Notes: generated by a model from the letters alone, not told the origin. Positions 1 through 9,102 are shown, counted from the first letter of the stretch. The stretch is DNA of 64,000 bases from Bradyrhizobium sp. DOA9 (GCF_000617845.2 NZ_DF820425.1:4577725-4641724), one strand, 5' to 3'. Numbers and translations are program-made.

Positions 1-1
1 T

Positions 2-535
2 CACGGGCTCGACTACGCGTTTCCAGCCGTGACGGCGGCGGCGCTGTCCGCGCACGCGCTCGTGATCAACTCGTTCTCGAAGTATTTTTGCATGACCGGC
101 TGGCGCGTCGGCTGGATGGTCGTGCCCGAGATCCTGGTGCGGCCGATCGAGCGGCTGCAGCAGAACCTCTCGATCTCGGTGCCGTCGTTGTCGCAGATTG
201 CGGCGGAGGCTGCATTCGACGGCGCGGCGGAGATGGAGGCGATCAAGCACGGCTATCAGGAAAACCGGCGTGTCCTGATCGATGGTTTGCCCAAGGCCGG
301 ACTGACGAGATTCCTGCCGGCTGACGGCGCCTTCTATCTCTATGCCGACGTCTCGGACTTCACCTCGGACAGTTTCGACTTCGCCAAGCAGATGCTGGAG
401 CAGGCGCGCGTGGCGGCAACGCCCGGCCTCGATTTCGATCCTGTCCATGGACGCTCGTTCGTCCGCTTTTCCTATGCACGTTCTCCTGAAGAGATGAGGG
501 AGGCAGTTGACCGGATTGCTGAGTGGCTTAAATAA
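2..535 (+). CDS. PLP-dependent class I/II aminotransferase, 3' part
   Basis: The gene is cut by the left edge of the window; 177 C-terminal residues remain. The stretch NSFSKYFCMTGWRVGW carries the family's Schiff-base lysine (SFSKY, about residue 27 of the fragment) and the following phosphate-contacting arginine (GWRVGW), typical of the aspartate aminotransferase fold type I. The C-terminal small domain includes an FVRFSYA strand with the arginine expected to bind the substrate carboxylate. It would transfer an amino group between an amino acid and a 2-oxoacid in the cytoplasm. The substrate cannot be told from this fragment. It is followed closely by bioY on the same strand, whose possible earlier start overlaps its 3' end, so the two may be co-transcribed. 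Confidence 0.85.
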   Translation, partial: HGLDYAFPAVTAAALSAHALVINSFSKYFCMTGWRVGWMVVPEILVRPIERLQQNLSISVPSLSQIAAEAAFDGAAEMEAIKHGYQENRRVLIDGLPKAGLTRFLPADGAFYLYADVSDFTSDSFDFAKQMLEQARVAATPGLDFDPVHGRSFVRFSYARSPEEMREAVDRIAEWLK

Positions 536-569
536 CCGCGCCAGTTTTCTTCAGCCTCCGGAGTTCGAC

Positions 570-1184
570 GTGCCCGACCGTTCCGCCCCGTCCGCCGCTA
601 CGCCACATTCTTCTCTCGCCGCATTGATGTGGCCGACGCGACCGGGCGAAGCGGTCGGCGGCTTTCGTGCCGTCGTGCTGATTGCACTCGGCACCGCGTT
701 GATGGCGCTGTCGGCCAAGGTGAACCTGCCGCTGCCCTACGTGCCGATGACGCTGCAGACGCTGGTGGTGCTGATGATCGGCGCCGCTTATGGCTGGCGG
801 CTTGGCAGCGCAACCATGATCGCCTACCTCGCCGAGGGCGCGCTCGGGCTGCCGGTGTTTGCGGGCCCTGTGGGGGGTATCGCGCCGCTGGTCGGGCCGA
901 CCGCAGGCTATCTGTTCGGTTTCGTTGGGGCAGCCTTCGTGACCGGTTGGCTCGCCGAACGCGGCTGGGATCGGAGCGTCGTGCTGCTGTTTGCAGCGAT
1001 GGCCGCTGGCCATGTGGTCATTCTTGCCGCCGGCTTCGGCTGGTTGGCCTTTGGCCTCGGTCTCGGTGCAGCGAAGGCCTGGCAGGTCGGCATTGTGCCG
1101 TTCATTGCGGGGTCGTTGGTCAAGAACGCACTCGGTGCGGCGTTGATGCCGGCAGCACGCCGCATCGTCGATCGCCGCGCGTAA
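570..1184 (+). CDS. bioY: BioY family biotin transporter (S component)
   Basis: A hydrophobic protein of about 204 residues with roughly six membrane segments. The signature near the first helices (LPLPYVPMTLQTLVVLMIGA, followed by a Gly-rich AYGWRLGSATMIAYLAEGA stretch and GPTAGYL) is characteristic of BioY, the substrate-binding membrane subunit of ECF-type biotin uptake. I place the start at GTG 570 because GGAG lies six bases upstream and the family begins shortly before the first helix. A start at 507 would add 21 non-conserved residues and overlap the aminotransferase gene. No bioM or bioN is adjacent, so it may work alone or with a shared ECF module elsewhere. Biotin import into the cytoplasm is inferred from family membership. 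Confidence 0.85.
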   Translation: MPDRSAPSAATPHSSLAALMWPTRPGEAVGGFRAVVLIALGTALMALSAKVNLPLPYVPMTLQTLVVLMIGAAYGWRLGSATMIAYLAEGALGLPVFAGPVGGIAPLVGPTAGYLFGFVGAAFVTGWLAERGWDRSVVLLFAAMAAGHVVILAAGFGWLAFGLGLGAAKAWQVGIVPFIAGSLVKNALGAALMPAARRIVDRRA

Positions 1185-1215
1185 AGCGCGATACAACCAG
1201 CAGTTTGAATTGACA

Positions 1216-1244
1216 GGGCCGGCCAAGTTGATCTTGGCTGGCCC
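1216..1244 (+). terminator. Long hairpin between bioY and dctA
   Basis: A 12-bp stem (GGGCCGGCCAAG paired with CTTGGCTGGCCC, one G-T wobble) closes a TTGAT loop. It lies 31 bp after bioY and 24 bp before the dctA ATG. No T-run follows, so it is either a weak terminator of bioY or a structure in the dctA leader. Confidence 0.4.
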
Positions 1245-1267
1245 GAGCGTTTGAGGGGAGTGAAGCG

Positions 1268-2602
1268 ATGACGACGACAACGATAGCGGGGGCGCCGGTC
1301 GCGCCGCCCGTCGCCAAGCCGTGGTACAAAGTCCTTTACGTCCAGGTGCTGATCGCCATCGTGCTCGGCGCCATCGTCGGATGGCTGTGGCCGTCCGTCG
1401 CCACCAACGACTGGATCAAGGCGCTCGGCGACGGCTTCATCAAGCTGATCAAGATGGTGATCGCCCCGATCATCTTCTGCACGGTCGTTTCCGGCATCGC
1501 CCACATCCAGGACGCCAAGAAGGTCGGCCGCATCGGCGTGAAGGCGCTGGTCTATTTCGAGGTCGTCTCGACCTTCGCCCTGGTGCTCGGCCTCGTCGTC
1601 GGCAATCTCGTCAAGCCGGGCTCCGGCTTCGGCAATGCGGCGGCAAGTGCGGAGGCAGTCGCAAAATTTGCGGATCAGGCCAAGGCACAGAAGAGCGTTG
1701 AATTCGTCCTGCATATCATTCCCGATACCGTGGTCGGCGCGTTCGCGCAGGGTGAAATCCTCCAGGTGCTGCTGTTCGCGATCTTGTTCGGCTTCGCCTT
1801 GATGAGCCTCGGCGAGCGCGGCCACACCATCCGCGCCTTCATCGACGACGCCGCGCACGCGGTGTTCGGCGTCATCTCGATCGTGATGCGCGCGGCGCCG
1901 ATCGGCGCGTTCGGCGCGATGGCCTACACGATCGGCAAGTTCGGCACCGGTGCGATCCTCAATCTGATCGGCCTGATCGCGACCTTCTACGTCACGGCTG
2001 CGCTGTTCGTGTTCGTCGTGCTCGGCCTCATCGCGCGCATGGCCGGGTTCTCGATCTTCAAGTTCCTCGCCTACATCAAGGACGAGCTCTTGATCGTGCT
2101 CGGCACCTCGTCCTCGGAAAGCGCGCTGCCCTCCATGATGGAGAAGCTGGAGCGGCTCGGCTGCTCCAAGTCGGTGGTCGGCCTCGTCGTGCCCACGGGC
2201 TACTCGTTCAACCTCGACGGCACCAACATCTACATGACGCTGGCGACGCTGTTCATCGCGCAGGCGCTCGGCGTCGAGCTCTCCTTCGGCCAGCAGATCA
2301 CCATCCTGGTGGTGGCGATGCTGACCTCGAAGGGCGCCTCCGGCATCACCGGCGCCGGCTTCATCACGCTGGCGGCGACGCTCGCGGTGGTCGATCCGCG
2401 CCTCGTGCCGGGCATGGCGATCGTGCTCGGCATCGACAAGTTCATGAGCGAGTGTCGCGCGCTGACCAATCTGTGCGGCAACGGCGTCGCCTGCGTGATC
2501 GTCGCTTGGTGGGAAGGCGAGCTCGACCGCGACAAGCTCAATGCCAACCTCGCCAAGGAGATCGATCCGACCGACATGGAGACGGCGATCACCACGGACT
2601 GA
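1268..2602 (+). CDS. dctA: C4-dicarboxylate:cation symporter DctA
   Basis: A 444-residue protein of the dicarboxylate/amino acid:cation symporter (DAACS) family, of usual length for DctA. Visible family features are the N-terminal helix VLIAIVLGAIVGWLWP, the FIKLIKMVIAPIIFCTVVSG segment, the serine-rich re-entrant loop GTSSSESALPSMMEKLE, and the second hairpin region YSFNLDGTNIYMTLATLFIAQA with the SKGASGITGAGFI loop. It imports succinate, fumarate and malate across the inner membrane. In rhizobia this carrier feeds bacteroids in nodules. The ATG is preceded by GAGGGGAGTGAAGCG. The sensor-regulator pair DctB/DctD is not in this window. A paralogous role (aspartate, orotate) is possible, but the sequence is very DctA-like. 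Confidence 0.93.
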   Translation: MTTTTIAGAPVAPPVAKPWYKVLYVQVLIAIVLGAIVGWLWPSVATNDWIKALGDGFIKLIKMVIAPIIFCTVVSGIAHIQDAKKVGRIGVKALVYFEVVSTFALVLGLVVGNLVKPGSGFGNAAASAEAVAKFADQAKAQKSVEFVLHIIPDTVVGAFAQGEILQVLLFAILFGFALMSLGERGHTIRAFIDDAAHAVFGVISIVMRAAPIGAFGAMAYTIGKFGTGAILNLIGLIATFYVTAALFVFVVLGLIARMAGFSIFKFLAYIKDELLIVLGTSSSESALPSMMEKLERLGCSKSVVGLVVPTGYSFNLDGTNIYMTLATLFIAQALGVELSFGQQITILVVAMLTSKGASGITGAGFITLAATLAVVDPRLVPGMAIVLGIDKFMSECRALTNLCGNGVACVIVAWWEGELDRDKLNANLAKEIDPTDMETAITTD

Positions 2603-2688
2603 TCCGGCTCCGGCAGCGCGAGCTGCGCTGTCGGACCTTCAAGGAACAGGGCTGGTCGAGATCCTCGATCAGCCCTGTTCCTTATGGG

Positions 2689-3921
2689 CTAGAACCGCTC
2701 GGGCCGGTACGGCGTGGGATCGACTGCCGGTGTTTCGCCGCTCATCATCTCCGCGAGCAGGCGTCCGGTCGCCGGGCCCAGCGTAAAACCCTGATGGCCG
2801 TGGCCGAAATTCATCCAGAGACCGGGGTGGCGCGGGGCGCGGCCGAGCACCGGCAGCATGTCGGGCGTGCAGGGGCGGGTGCCGAACCACGGGGCGGGCT
2901 CGGCCCGCTTGCCGAGGTCGATCAACTCGCGCGCGGATGCTTCGGCGCTGGCGAGCTGCACCGGGGTTGCGAGCGCGTCCGCGCCGGTCAATTCGGCGCC
3001 GGTGGTGATGCGGATGCCCTTGGCCATCGGCCCCATGGCGTAGCCGCCGTTTTTGTCGATGAGAGGCAGGTCGAGCGAAGCGCCGCCGCTGTAATGCATG
3101 TGGTAGCCGCGCTTGCGCACCAGCGGGATGCGATAGCCAAACTTGTACAACAAATCGGGCGACCACGGCCCGAGCGTCACGACGGCGTGGGCTGCGTCGA
3201 TGCGGCCCTGGTCAGTGTCGACCGACCAGCCGGTCGCGGTCTGCTGCAAGCTCTGCGCATCGCCGAGCACGATCCTGCCGCCGAGGCGCTCGAACAACTC
3301 GGCATAGGCCGTGACCAGCGCGCCGGGGTCGGACACGGTCCAGGTGTCCAGCCAATGGATCGCTCCCGGGAGATCGTCGCGCAGGATCGGCTCGGCCCTG
3401 GCAAGCTCGCTGCCGGACAGCACGCGAAAGTTCACGCCGAATTCGCGCTGGTCTTCCTCGGCGGCCTTGACCGAGAGATCCAATGAAGCGGCATCGCGAA
3501 ACAGCGCGCGGTAGCCGGCGCGGCGGATGAGATTGTCGGCATGCGCCTCGCGGATCAGGATGTCGTGCTCGGAAGTTGCGTAGGCGATCAGCCGAGCCCA
3601 GGCCTCGATCGCCTCGCGATGGCGCTTCGGCGCCGAATGCCACCAATAGCGGAGCAGGGGCTCGATATGCAGATGCAGCGAGGAGAGGCTGTAACGCACG
3701 TCGTTGGTGCGGCCGGTCGCGATCTTCAAGAGCGAAGCGAGGTCGCGCGGCATCGGATAGGGGCGCACCGCTTCGGCCTGGATCATCCCGGCATTGCCGT
3801 AGCTGGTCTCGCGGCCCGGTTCCCGGCGATCGACCAGCGTCACCAACCAGCCGCGCTGCTGCAGATGCAGCGCGGCGCCCACGCCCACCATGCCGCCGCC
3901 GAGAATGATTGCGCTTTGCAT
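2689..3921 (-). CDS. FAD-dependent oxidoreductase, D-amino acid dehydrogenase (DadA) type
   Basis: A protein of about 410 residues of the DAO/DadA superfamily. The N-terminus carries the dinucleotide-binding motif IILGGGMVGVGAALHLQQRG, followed by an acidic residue ending strand 2 and the family's ETSYGNAGMIQ stretch. The C-terminus has the second FAD contact region (WMNFGHGHQGFTLGPATGRLLAE). It probably oxidises a D-amino acid or N-substituted amino acid, passing electrons to quinone at the inner membrane. The substrate is unknown. I chose the second Met (3921) because the Rossmann motif begins directly after it; a start at 3939 adds only six residues. It is convergent with dctA, and its gene ends 86 bp from the dctA stop. 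Confidence 0.82.
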   Translation of the reverse strand: MQSAIILGGGMVGVGAALHLQQRGWLVTLVDRREPGRETSYGNAGMIQAEAVRPYPMPRDLASLLKIATGRTNDVRYSLSSLHLHIEPLLRYWWHSAPKRHREAIEAWARLIAYATSEHDILIREAHADNLIRRAGYRALFRDAASLDLSVKAAEEDQREFGVNFRVLSGSELARAEPILRDDLPGAIHWLDTWTVSDPGALVTAYAELFERLGGRIVLGDAQSLQQTATGWSVDTDQGRIDAAHAVVTLGPWSPDLLYKFGYRIPLVRKRGYHMHYSGGASLDLPLIDKNGGYAMGPMAKGIRITTGAELTGADALATPVQLASAEASARELIDLGKRAEPAPWFGTRPCTPDMLPVLGRAPRHPGLWMNFGHGHQGFTLGPATGRLLAEMMSGETPAVDPTPYRPERF

Positions 3922-3943
3922 CGCAGCTGACCCCTTCAAATCA

Positions 3944-3970
3944 AAACCGCCCGGTTGGGCCGGGCGGTTT
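3944..3970 (-). terminator. Intrinsic terminator of rne
   Basis: A perfect 11-bp inverted repeat (AAACCGCCCGG / CCGGGCGGTTT) with a 5-base loop. Read on the minus strand the stem is followed by TTTTGATTT. It lies 17 bp downstream of the rne stop codon, before the DadA-like gene on the same strand. Confidence 0.85.
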
Positions 3971-3987
3971 CAACTCCTTTTGTCCCT

Positions 3988-6900
3988 TTACTCGCCGCCG
4001 CCGAAACGGCGTGACCACCAGCCCGCACGGCGCGGGGCGGCCGGGGTTTCGCTCGTCGCCTCCGGCACGGGCTCAGGTGCCGGCGCGGCAAGCGGTTCGG
4101 TTGCCTCCGCCGCCGGCGTTGCCGGCTCCGCCTGGCTGTTCGGCAGGAAGCTCACCTTTTCGCGCACGGTGGAGCGGCGCCGCGCGACCTTGTCGCCGGC
4201 CGGCTCTTCGTCCGCCGTTGCGGTCATCGCGGCGGGAGCGGGCTCCGGCTGGGCCGGCGCCTCGGTCTTTATCTCGGTATGCGGCTCAGGCTGCGCAACT
4301 TGCGGCTCGCCGGTCGGCTCGGCCTGCGCGATCGAGGGCGAAGCCTGGCTGCCGAAGCCGTCGAAATCGGCCACTGCGTCAGCAGCTTCCGGCGGCGGGT
4401 TGATGCCGAGCTCGTCACTGATGGAGCCGGCAAGACCTTCCTCGCCGCTACCGCGACGGCGGCGTCCGCCGCGGCGACCACGCCGGCGCCGGCGATCACC
4501 GCTGCCCTGCTGCTCGCCACGGGCCGCCTGTTCCTCGCCTTCCTCACCGTCCTGCTCGGACTCGGTCTCGTCCTCGCCTTCGCCAGCGACCATCGCGGGC
4601 TCGGGCAGGGTCGGCGCCGTATCCTCGCGCAACTCACCTTCGCGCTGGCTACCGCGACCGCGCCGACGGCGACGGCGCTTGCGGCGCTGGCCGTCCTGCT
4701 CGGAGGCTGCCTCGCCGCCAGCCTGGTCGTCGGCAAGGCCCTCGGTCTCGTCGGTTTCGACCTCGGATTCGGTCTCCAGGTCGAAGCCGTCCTCGTCGTC
4801 ATAGGCTTCTTCGGCCAGCGGCGGCGGGCTCGCAGCGGCTTGCGCGACGAGCAGCGCCTTGGCGGCTTCGAGCGTATGCACCTGCTCACCGCGGTCGATC
4901 ACATAGGCCTGCGGGCCGTTGACGCTTGCGTCTGCAATCACCGACAGCGTGACCTTGAAGCCGTTCTCGAGATCGCGCAGATGGCCGCGCTTGTGGTTCA
5001 GCACATAGAGCGCGACGTCGGTGCGGGTGCGGACCACGAGATTGTGGGTCGCGCCCTTCATCAGGATCTCTTCGAGGCCGCGCAAGAGCTGCAGCGCCAC
5101 CGAAGACACCGAGCGGACGTGGCCGGTGCCGCCGCAATGCGGGCACGGATCGGTCGAGCTCTCCAGCACGCTGGCGCGGATGCGCTGGCGCGACATCTCC
5201 AAGAGGCCGAAATGCGAGATGCGGCCGACCTGGATGCGCGCGCGATCCTGCCTCAGGCAGTCGGATAGCTTGCGCTCGACCGCACGGTTGTTGCGCTTCT
5301 CGTCCATGTCGATGAAGTCGATGACGATCAGGCCGGCGAGGTCGCGCAGGCGGAGCTGGCGGGCGACCTCTTCGGCCGCCTCCAGATTGGTCTTGAGCGC
5401 GGTGTCCTCGATATGGTGTTCGCGGGTCGAGCGACCGGAGTTGACGTCGATCGAGACCAGCGCCTCGGTCTGGTTGATCACGATGTAGCCGCCGGAGCGC
5501 AGCTGCACGGTCGGCGAGAACATCGCGTCGAGCTGACTCTCGACCCCCATGCGCGAGAACAGCGGCTGGCCGTCGCGATATTGCTTCACCGCGCTGACAT
5601 TGGCGGGCATCAGCATCTTCATGAAGTCGCGGGCTTCGCGGTAACCGGCTTCGCCGGCGACCTGGATCTCGTCGATCTCCTTGTTGTAGAGGTCGCGTAG
5701 CGAGCGCTTGATCAGCGAGCCTTCCTCGTAGACGAGCGTCGGGGCCTGCGACTTCAGCGTGAGGTCGCGCACCGTCTCCCACATCCGGATCAGATATTCG
5801 AAGTCGCGCTTGATCTCGGGCTTGGTCCGGGCGGCGCCCGCGGTGCGCAGGATGATGCCCATGCCCTCGGGCACGTCGAGGTCCTGCACCACTTCCTTCA
5901 GGCGCGAGCGGTCCTGCGCGCTGGTGATCTTGCGGCTGATGCCGCCGCCGCGTGCCGTGTTCGGCATCAGCACGGCGTAGCGGCCGGCCAGCGAGAGATA
6001 GGTCGTCAGCGCCGCGCCCTTGTTGCCGCGCTCTTCCTTGACCACCTGCACCAGCATCACCTGGCGGCGCTTGATGACTTCCTGGATCTTGTACTGACGG
6101 CGCGGACGGAAGGTGCGCTCCGGCACTTCCTCCAGCACGTCGTCGCCGCCGACGGATTCGACGACTTCCTCTTCGGCTTCCTCGCCGTCGTCCTCGTCCT
6201 CGTCGTCCTCTTCACCGGCTTGTTCTTCTCCGGTTTGGGCGGCCTCGGCATGCGGCCCGTCAGTGCTCTCGCCGGCGACGTAGACGGCATCGGCCGGCTC
6301 GGCGGCCGACGTCACGGCCTCGGCCAGAGGCTCCGCGTGCGCTTCCGCGGCATAAGCTTCGGGAGCGGGAGCGTCGAAGCTTGGAGCCGGCTGCGGCTCG
6401 GCAATTGTCTCGACCGCGGGCTCGGCGCCGATTGCCGCGACAGGCGCGGGCGTCTCGTCGGCGTGATCATGATCGTGATGATCGCGCTCGTGCTCATGGC
6501 CGTCATCGTGAGCGTGATGGTGCTCGTCGTCATGGGCATGATGATGATCGTCATGATCATGGTCGCCATGCTCGTGATCGTGGCCCTCGTGCTCGCCGTG
6601 ATGCTCCGCATCGGCGTGCAGATGCTCGCCCTCGGCATGCTCCGGCAGCGCGGCACCTTCGACCGGCTGGGCGGCGGGATCGGCGCCGGCCTCGAGACCT
6701 TCGACGATGTCGCTGCGCACGCGCTCGCCATGACCGCGTCGGCGGGCGTTGCGGTGACGTGAGCGGCGACGCCCGTGCGAGCGATTCTCGCTCTCTTCCT
6801 CGGCCTCGCGGTGGGCCTGTTCCTCGGCCTCGATCAGCGCCTGCCGGTCGGCGACCGGGATCTGGTAATAGTCGGGATGGATTTCGCTGAAGGCGAGGAA

Positions 6901-7101
6901 GCCGTGGCGGTTGCCGCCATATTCGACGAAGGCGGCCTGGAGCGAGGGTTCGACCCTTGTGACCTTGGCGAGGTAGATATTCCCGCGCAGTTGCTTGCGT
7001 TGCGCGGTCTCGAAATCAAACTCTTCGACGCGATTGCCGCGGACCACGACGACCCGGGTCTCTTCCGGGTGGGTGGCATCGATCAACATCTTGTTGGGCA
7101 T
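3988..7101 (-). CDS. rne: Ribonuclease E
   Basis: A 1037-residue RNase E, the single-strand endoribonuclease that matures rRNA and tRNA and starts mRNA decay, and the scaffold of the degradosome. An S1 fold begins at residues 40-80 and resumes at about 333-385. Between them lies an insertion of some 250 residues that includes a His/Asp-rich tract (about 154-215) and acidic runs. The catalytic core follows, with the metal-binding aspartate in VSIDVNSGRS (about D552), the second acidic cluster IVIDFIDMDE (about 595) and the Zn-link cysteines CPHCGGTG (about 653-656). The C-terminal 250 residues are Glu/Pro/Ala-rich with basic patches (RRKRRRRRRGRG), as expected for a disordered RNA- and partner-binding tail. 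A leader of up to 700 bp upstream leaves room for autoregulation, which is known for E. coli rne. A perfect terminator follows. Confidence 0.95.
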   Translation of the reverse strand: MPNKMLIDATHPEETRVVVVRGNRVEEFDFETAQRKQLRGNIYLAKVTRVEPSLQAAFVEYGGNRHGFLAFSEIHPDYYQIPVADRQALIEAEEQAHREAEEESENRSHGRRRSRHRNARRRGHGERVRSDIVEGLEAGADPAAQPVEGAALPEHAEGEHLHADAEHHGEHEGHDHEHGDHDHDDHHHAHDDEHHHAHDDGHEHERDHHDHDHADETPAPVAAIGAEPAVETIAEPQPAPSFDAPAPEAYAAEAHAEPLAEAVTSAAEPADAVYVAGESTDGPHAEAAQTGEEQAGEEDDEDEDDGEEAEEEVVESVGGDDVLEEVPERTFRPRRQYKIQEVIKRRQVMLVQVVKEERGNKGAALTTYLSLAGRYAVLMPNTARGGGISRKITSAQDRSRLKEVVQDLDVPEGMGIILRTAGAARTKPEIKRDFEYLIRMWETVRDLTLKSQAPTLVYEEGSLIKRSLRDLYNKEIDEIQVAGEAGYREARDFMKMLMPANVSAVKQYRDGQPLFSRMGVESQLDAMFSPTVQLRSGGYIVINQTEALVSIDVNSGRSTREHHIEDTALKTNLEAAEEVARQLRLRDLAGLIVIDFIDMDEKRNNRAVERKLSDCLRQDRARIQVGRISHFGLLEMSRQRIRASVLESSTDPCPHCGGTGHVRSVSSVALQLLRGLEEILMKGATHNLVVRTRTDVALYVLNHKRGHLRDLENGFKVTLSVIADASVNGPQAYVIDRGEQVHTLEAAKALLVAQAAASPPPLAEEAYDDEDGFDLETESEVETDETEGLADDQAGGEAASEQDGQRRKRRRRRRGRGSQREGELREDTAPTLPEPAMVAGEGEDETESEQDGEEGEEQAARGEQQGSGDRRRRRGRRGGRRRRGSGEEGLAGSISDELGINPPPEAADAVADFDGFGSQASPSIAQAEPTGEPQVAQPEPHTEIKTEAPAQPEPAPAAMTATADEEPAGDKVARRRSTVREKVSFLPNSQAEPATPAAEATEPLAAPAPEPVPEATSETPAAPRRAGWWSRRFGGGE

Positions 7102-7806
7102 GTCTTAACTCTTGGCGGCGGCGGGCGCGATAAGCCGTGGGCGCGTATCGCGCCGCCGGGTGACGCGACGGTCCACCTGATTCGGGGGTGAGGGGAAGGC
7201 CGAAACGCCGTCTCTCGCGCCTTGCCGAACCGGAAGCTTCAGGACCATTGCGACGCGCGGGATTGTCACTCCGCAGCGTCGCGAATGCTCCTTCAGATTT
7301 CGTCGGCACAGTCTGGCGCATCAAGCGTCGGCCCGTATGAAACACTGGGCGGCGAGGCCGCCCTTCAATCGTTTGCTGCTGGCCAGGCACGGCGCGAGCG
7401 CGCTCGCCTTGGGGATCACGAACCGCCCCCTTGGGATCAAGGGGCCGGGTAATGGGTTACGCCGCTGTCAGAACCGTCCCGGTCACATGAGTGGTAATCC
7501 GAGACCGTCCGCCGCCGGGGCTTGACCCGCTCCACCTCGCTGCCGCGCACCGCGCTGGTCTTAGAGGGAAACGGAAAACGCTGGAATTCCCAAACCTTGA
7601 GAGTTCCGGCGCTGCACCGGGAGGCTGAATGCGACACAACCGGAAATATCGGCCGTCAGCACTCCGTACATACGAGGAATGAGCCATCGGTGCAAGGGAG
7701 CGTCGCACGGCGGTCACAGTCGGAGAGTTTCGCGTTACCGTCATTAAGGATCGATTAACCCTGTGGTTTTATTGCGTTAAGAGAGCTGCTCGGAGGCACG
7801 GAATCG
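7102..7806. other. Intergenic region between divergent rne and the amidase gene
   Basis: About 700 bp without a convincing gene; short ORFs here have no recognisable protein character. It should hold the rne promoter and leader on the minus strand, and the amidase promoter on the plus strand. Visible elements are a hairpin CCCCTTG-GGAT-CAAGGGG at 7427-7444, a GC palindrome around 7392-7407, and a CtrA-type box at 7744-7759. Confidence 0.6.
7744..7759 (+). promoter_or_regulatory. CtrA-type binding box upstream of the amidase gene
   Basis: TTAAGGATCGATTAAC fits the alphaproteobacterial CtrA consensus TTAA-N7-TTAAC exactly. It ends 47 bp before the proposed GTG start of a cell-separation amidase, a plausible target for a cell-cycle master regulator. 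Assignment to CtrA is inference from the motif. Confidence 0.55.
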
Positions 7807-9102
7807 GTGGCGAGCCGCACAAATCGACGGATTCTGCTGGGTGGCGTGTTGCTGTGCGTCGCGGCATTGCCGTGTGCTGATTCCTCGCGCCTGATCGCCG
7901 CCGAAAGCCGGCCGCAACCTGCTGCCGTCGCAGAGAATTTTCCGGTCGCCTCGGCCGCACGCCTGGCCGGCGACGGCAAGCAGACCCGCTTCATCCTCGA
8001 CCTCGACCAGACCGTCACCTTCCGCGCCGTCACGCTGGCCGACCCCTATCGCGCGGTGGTGGACGTGCCGCAGCTGAATTTTCAGCTGCCCGCCGGGACC
8101 GGAAGCGGGGGGCGGGGACTGGTCAAGGCCTTCCGCTACGGGCTCGTCATGCCCGGCGGCTCGCGAATCGTGTTCGACCTGACCGGGCCGGCGAAGATCG
8201 CCAAGTCCTACGTGCTGGAGGCGGCCAACGGCCAACCGGCCCGGCTCGTGCTCGAGCTGGAGGAGGTCGACCGCGCCGCCTTCGTGGCGTCGCGTGCCCC
8301 CGAGAACCGACCCGAGCTGCGTCCTGGAATCGCGGAAGCGCCGCCTGCCACGGCTCCAAGCGCGCCGGCCCCGGAGGCCGCGCAGCAGAAGGGCGATGGT
8401 CGGCCGGTGGTGGTGATCGATCCCGGCCATGGCGGCATCGATAACGGGACGCAATCGAGCGGCGAGAGCGAGAAGAACCTGGTGCTGGCTTTCGGCCTGG
8501 CGCTCCGCGACAAGCTGGAAAAGGCCGGCAAGTACCGCGTGGTGATGACGCGAGAGGACGACACGTTCATCCCTCTCAATGACCGCACCAAGATCGCCCG
8601 CAATCTCAAGGCCGCCTTGTTCGTCTCGATCCATGCCGATGCGCTGCCGCGGGCCGAGGGCGATGCGCAGGGCGCGACCATCTATACGCTCTCCGACAAG
8701 GCCTCCGACGCCGAGGCCCAGCGGCTGGCGGATGCGGAGAACCGGGCCGATGCGATCGCCGGCTTCAATCTCGCGGAGGAGCCGACCGACGTCGCCGACA
8801 TCCTGATCGACCTCACGCAGCGCGAAACCCGCACCTTTTCAAACCGTTTCGCCCGCCATTTGATGAGCGAAATGAAGCAGACCGTGCGGATGCACAAGCA
8901 TCCCCTGAAGTCCGCCGGCTTCCGGGTCCTGAAGGCGCCCGACGTGCCCTCGGTGCTGGTCGAGATCGGCTACGTCTCCAACAAGGGGGATCTCGAGCAC
9001 CTCGTCTCCGAGGGCTGGCGGTCCCGCGCCGTGGGCTCGATGGCCCAGGCGATCGACGGATTCCTGACCAAGCGGATGGCCACGGCGGGATCGTCAAATT
9101 GA
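7807..9102 (+). CDS. N-acetylmuramoyl-L-alanine amidase (AmiC type, AMIN domain)
   Basis: A 431-residue periplasmic amidase. A signal sequence (ILLGGVLLCVAALPCA) is followed by an AMIN domain (about residues 50-160, FILDLDQTVTFRAV through LVLELEEVD) that targets septal peptidoglycan, a Pro/Ala linker, and an Amidase_3 catalytic domain. Zinc ligands and catalytic residues are visible in VIDPGHGGIDNG, SGESEKNLVLA, VSIHADA and VLVEIGYVSN. It cleaves the bond between N-acetylmuramic acid and L-alanine during daughter-cell separation. The GTG start has GGAGG about 12 bases upstream. The catalytic domain seems to lack a large autoinhibitory helix insert, and I saw no EnvC-type activator gene next to it. 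PBP1A lies downstream, which makes this a cell-wall cluster. Confidence 0.9.
   Translation: MASRTNRRILLGGVLLCVAALPCADSSRLIAAESRPQPAAVAENFPVASAARLAGDGKQTRFILDLDQTVTFRAVTLADPYRAVVDVPQLNFQLPAGTGSGGRGLVKAFRYGLVMPGGSRIVFDLTGPAKIAKSYVLEAANGQPARLVLELEEVDRAAFVASRAPENRPELRPGIAEAPPATAPSAPAPEAAQQKGDGRPVVVIDPGHGGIDNGTQSSGESEKNLVLAFGLALRDKLEKAGKYRVVMTREDDTFIPLNDRTKIARNLKAALFVSIHADALPRAEGDAQGATIYTLSDKASDAEAQRLADAENRADAIAGFNLAEEPTDVADILIDLTQRETRTFSNRFARHLMSEMKQTVRMHKHPLKSAGFRVLKAPDVPSVLVEIGYVSNKGDLEHLVSEGWRSRAVGSMAQAIDGFLTKRMATAGSSN

Noticed and set aside
6220..6762. Apparent membrane protein (Val/Met/Leu-rich) on the plus strand
   Set aside because: It is the antisense reading of the His/Asp-rich run in rne, where CAC/GAC codons become GTG/GTC.
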